Source: an uncultured Bacteroides sp. | GTDB taxonomy: Bacteria > Bacteroidota > Bacteroidia > Bacteroidales > Bacteroidaceae | NCBI GenBank assembly: GCA_947038155.1 | Contig: CAMQVH010000011.1 | Coordinates: forward strand, 1-64,000 | Reading direction: 5' to 3' | DNA: 64,000 bases | Part shown: positions 61,468 through 64,000 of the stretch, in pieces | Layout: each line of letters begins with the position of its first letter | Position numbering within the stretch: the first letter of the stretch is position 1 | The notes under the pieces: model-generated | What the model was told of the DNA's origin: nothing | Seen by the model: only the letters and a program-made list of their open reading frames with translations | Databases searched by the model: none | Position numbers and translations under genes: made by a program

Positions 61468-64000
61468 ATGAAAAAACACCTACTTATATACCTTATAATA
61501 TATAGTATCTGTTCACTGACCGGACAGGTTCGGGCACAGGAACGTTTTGCCGACCGCTATAATATTACGTATGTGACCATGAACGAGGGGCTTCCACATA
61601 ATTTTATCGATGACCTGTACAAAGACAGCCGGGGATTTATGTGGATTTCGACTGCCGGAGGCGGGCTTTCCCGTTATGATGGCTATGAGTTTGTAAACTA
61701 CACTCCCAATAATTACCAATGCAAACTAAAAAGCAACTTTATACGCAATGTCTGTGAAGACGCCTTCCAACGCCTTTGGATCGTCTCCGAAGGGGGAACG
61801 GATATTATTGACTTATCTACTTTAAAACCGATTATCCCCCATGACCCGAAAGGGATACTTCCAAAGATACTGGAACTACCGGCTACCCGTATCATGAAAG
61901 ATACGCAAGGCTGTATCTGGCTTCATTGCGACAACGCCCTTCACCGTATCGAATTCAATGACAAAGGGGAAGTGCAAATTCTGTCTACACTCAGCCCTGT
62001 CTATCTGAATGGTCCGGACATTGCTCTGAAAGACATTGACGAGGATGGGAAAATATGGATGGGAAACAATGGAGAAATACGAAAAGTGGCATTAAGTCCG
62101 CAAAAGAGACTAGTAACCATTCCCATAGCCGACTGCCTGAAGTTCGAAGCGGGAACTTATATTTCGGATTTCCTCAGCAAAGAGAATGAAGTCTGGATCT
62201 CCAGTGACCGCGGACTATTCCGTTATAATAAAAGCGGCAATATGATAAAACGATATGAGCATGATTCCGGCAATCCCTATTCCCTGTCGCAAAATTATCT
62301 GACAAATTTAGCTATCACCGATGACAAACAATTAATCGTCGCGACACTACGTGGTATTAATATCTATAACCCGATGACGGATAATTTTGAACGTATAGCC
62401 TGTGACCTTCCAAATGGCGGTACCAATCTGCTGAACAGTAACTTTATTAATTGCATATTGACTGATGGAGAACATATCTGGTTCGGTACGGAAACCGGAG
62501 GTATCAATCTGCTGAATCCACGGCAACTATCGATACGGAGCTACCGGCATGACAAGGAAAATCCGTCAAGTTTATCCTATAATCCTGTCAATGCAATTTA
62601 TGAAGATGTATACGGAACCTTATGGGTAGGGACAGTAGAAGGCGGACTGAACAGAAAAGAACGGAACAGCGAAGATTTCACCCATTATACACGTGAACAC
62701 GGAGGGCTGAGTCACAACTCCGTCAGTGCCCTGACTGCCGATACCGACAATCACTTATGGATAGGTACATGGGGAGGAGGTCTCAATCTGCTTGATCTGA
62801 AAGCTCCCCGACAGATACTGGAGGTAATTTCCTCACAGACCGGCGGAGGCTTTCCGATTAACTTTATCGGAGTATTGAATTATGACCCTATTAATGAAGG
62901 TATATGGATAGGCGCCAATCAAGGACTCTATTTTTATGATCCGGTAAAAAAGGAAATAACTGCTCCATTACCGGATAAGGCTGCTGAAAATATTCATGGC
63001 TGTATCGGTTCCATCATCGATAAGGAGGGTAAACTTTGGGTCGGTTGTCTGGAAGGGGTTTATATCATCAATCTGCATTCCCGTTCCTCTAAAGGAGAAT
63101 TCCAGTACAGGCACCTGAACTACAAACTGGACGATCCGTCCTCCCGCCTGATTGAGAAAATAACCTGCTTTTATGAAGGTAAGGACGGAACTTTATGGCT
63201 GGGCAGTAACGGATATGGCATTTATCAACGAAAAATCGATGCTCAAGGAAAAGAACAGTTTATCTCTTATAGCACAGCGCAAGGATTACCGAACAACAGT
63301 ATTCGGGGAATACTGGAAGATAACAACGGTAACTTATGGATCAGTACCAATAATGGACTCTCCTGTTATCACCAGGCAGAGAATCGTTTCATTAACTATA
63401 CCATACAGGATGGTCTGATTGACACACAGTTTTATTGGAACGCCTCATGCGGTTCTTCTCATGACTTACTCTATTTCGGCAGTGTAGGCGGATTGGTTGC
63501 AATCGAAAGTAATCGTCCGGCGATGTCTCTTCCGGCTGCCAAAGTACGTTTCACCCGTCTGCGGATAGGTAATGAAGAAATATTGCCAGGCAGCGAATAC
63601 CTGTCGGAAGATATTGCCATAACGACGGAACTGAAACTGCATGAAAAAGAGAAATCTTTCTCACTCGAATTTGCAGCGCTTAACTTTGAGTCAAACAATA
63701 CAGCCATATACAGTTATCGTCTGGTCGGTTTTGACGATAAATGGGTACAGGTTCCGGGCAACCGACGTTTTGCCAGTTATACGAATTTACCTCCCGGTTC
63801 ATATACTCTACAGGTCAGATATACTCCTGACGGCGAAAACGAGGGAGAAAACATAACGGAACTGAAGATTACGATTGTACCTTATTTCTATAAGACCGTA
63901 TGGTTTATTCTATTCATCATCGTATTGTTGTCTGTCAGTGTATGGCAATTCTATCAATGGCGCATCCGTAATCTGAAACGACAGAAAGAATATCTGCACC
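61468..64000 (+). CDS. Hybrid two-component system sensor (HTCS), 3' end beyond window
   Basis: The first 844 residues of a one-protein sensor/regulator. A signal peptide (MKKHLLIYLIIYSICSLTGQ, then VRAQ) is followed by about 14 periplasmic Reg_prop beta-propeller repeats, for example GFMWISTAGGGLSRYDGYEF and LWIGTWGGGLNLLD. A Y_Y_Y domain lies at about 705-800 (YSYRLVGFDDKWVQVPGNRR), and a transmembrane helix at about 808-826. The histidine kinase, receiver and AraC-type DNA-binding domains would lie past the edge. Divergence from GH43-GH51-GH43 implies that it senses arabino-oligosaccharides and activates these genes. No frameshift is seen up to the edge. Confidence 0.92.
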   Translation, partial: MKKHLLIYLIIYSICSLTGQVRAQERFADRYNITYVTMNEGLPHNFIDDLYKDSRGFMWISTAGGGLSRYDGYEFVNYTPNNYQCKLKSNFIRNVCEDAFQRLWIVSEGGTDIIDLSTLKPIIPHDPKGILPKILELPATRIMKDTQGCIWLHCDNALHRIEFNDKGEVQILSTLSPVYLNGPDIALKDIDEDGKIWMGNNGEIRKVALSPQKRLVTIPIADCLKFEAGTYISDFLSKENEVWISSDRGLFRYNKSGNMIKRYEHDSGNPYSLSQNYLTNLAITDDKQLIVATLRGINIYNPMTDNFERIACDLPNGGTNLLNSNFINCILTDGEHIWFGTETGGINLLNPRQLSIRSYRHDKENPSSLSYNPVNAIYEDVYGTLWVGTVEGGLNRKERNSEDFTHYTREHGGLSHNSVSALTADTDNHLWIGTWGGGLNLLDLKAPRQILEVISSQTGGGFPINFIGVLNYDPINEGIWIGANQGLYFYDPVKKEITAPLPDKAAENIHGCIGSIIDKEGKLWVGCLEGVYIINLHSRSSKGEFQYRHLNYKLDDPSSRLIEKITCFYEGKDGTLWLGSNGYGIYQRKIDAQGKEQFISYSTAQGLPNNSIRGILEDNNGNLWISTNNGLSCYHQAENRFINYTIQDGLIDTQFYWNASCGSSHDLLYFGSVGGLVAIESNRPAMSLPAAKVRFTRLRIGNEEILPGSEYLSEDIAITTELKLHEKEKSFSLEFAALNFESNNTAIYSYRLVGFDDKWVQVPGNRRFASYTNLPPGSYTLQVRYTPDGENEGENITELKITIVPYFYKTVWFILFIIVLLSVSVWQFYQWRIRNLKRQKEYLH

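Noticed and set aside
1..64000. CRISPR arrays, tRNA or rRNA genes, complete insertion sequences
   Set aside because: I saw no regularly spaced repeats with unique spacers, no cloverleaf-like tRNA sequence with CCA-type ends, and no transposase genes. The only recombinase is the capsule-locus enzyme.

Overview
The window is chromosomal DNA from a Bacteroides species. The evidence is house-style promoters (TTTG near -33, TAnnTTTG near -7), UpxY/UpxZ capsule regulators, a hybrid two-component sensor beside arabinan-degrading enzymes, smalltalk and DUF4248 genes, and a thrS-infC-rpmI block. Gene order matches my memory of Bacteroides thetaiotaomicron from about BT_0366 (right edge) to BT_0423 (left edge), with its CPS1 capsule locus in the middle. 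I could not check this by search.

Left block (1-7.4 kb, minus strand): translation and housekeeping genes: rpmI, infC, thrS, a large TPR protein, def, ruvX and an abundant-type OmpA porin with a good promoter. Next (7.6-15.2 kb, minus) is a tight seven-gene operon: cysQ, a SLC13 sulfate transporter, cysC, cysD, cysN, a cytosolic sulfotransferase and a secreted PCMD-domain protein. It can import sulfate, make PAPS, transfer the sulfonate and destroy the by-product PAP. There is no PAPS reductase, so it looks built for sulfonation rather than cysteine synthesis. The sulfotransferase matches my memory of BT_0416, reported to sulfonate cholesterol and related steroids. A SPOR lipoprotein, an SDR oxidoreductase and a small YtxH/holin-like trio follow.

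Accessory module (17.9-22.4 kb): a possible HTH protein, a VirE_N/DUF3987 primase-helicase-like protein, an HU-like protein with an acidic tail, a 33-residue smalltalk peptide, an N-acetylmuramoyl-L-alanine amidase and a DUF4248 protein. This recurrent Bacteroides set has no known function.

Capsule locus (22.4-50.0 kb, all minus): a tyrosine recombinase, then a 289-bp invertible element with perfect 23-bp inverted repeats, then upxY, upxZ and about 20 synthesis and export genes ending in wza and wzc. The only good promoter in the invertible element points away from the operon, so the assembled orientation is OFF. The predicted pathways include UDP-uronic acids, a FnlABC-like branch (L-QuiNAc or L-FucNAc), a WcfR/WcfS-like amino-sugar initiation and a pyruvyltransferase. 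That mix of positive and negative groups suggests a zwitterionic polymer. A broken wbuC, an orphan C-terminal gene remnant and unusual perfect palindromes show past rearrangement.

Right block (50.1-64 kb): an AAA-ATPase/PD-(D/E)XK protein and manA (minus); a galM-gluP-galK galactose operon (plus); and an arabinofuranosidase cluster GH43-GH51-GH43 (minus) divergent from a hybrid two-component sensor (plus) that runs off the right edge. The divergent gap contains an 8-bp direct repeat at 21-bp spacing, a plausible operator for that regulator.
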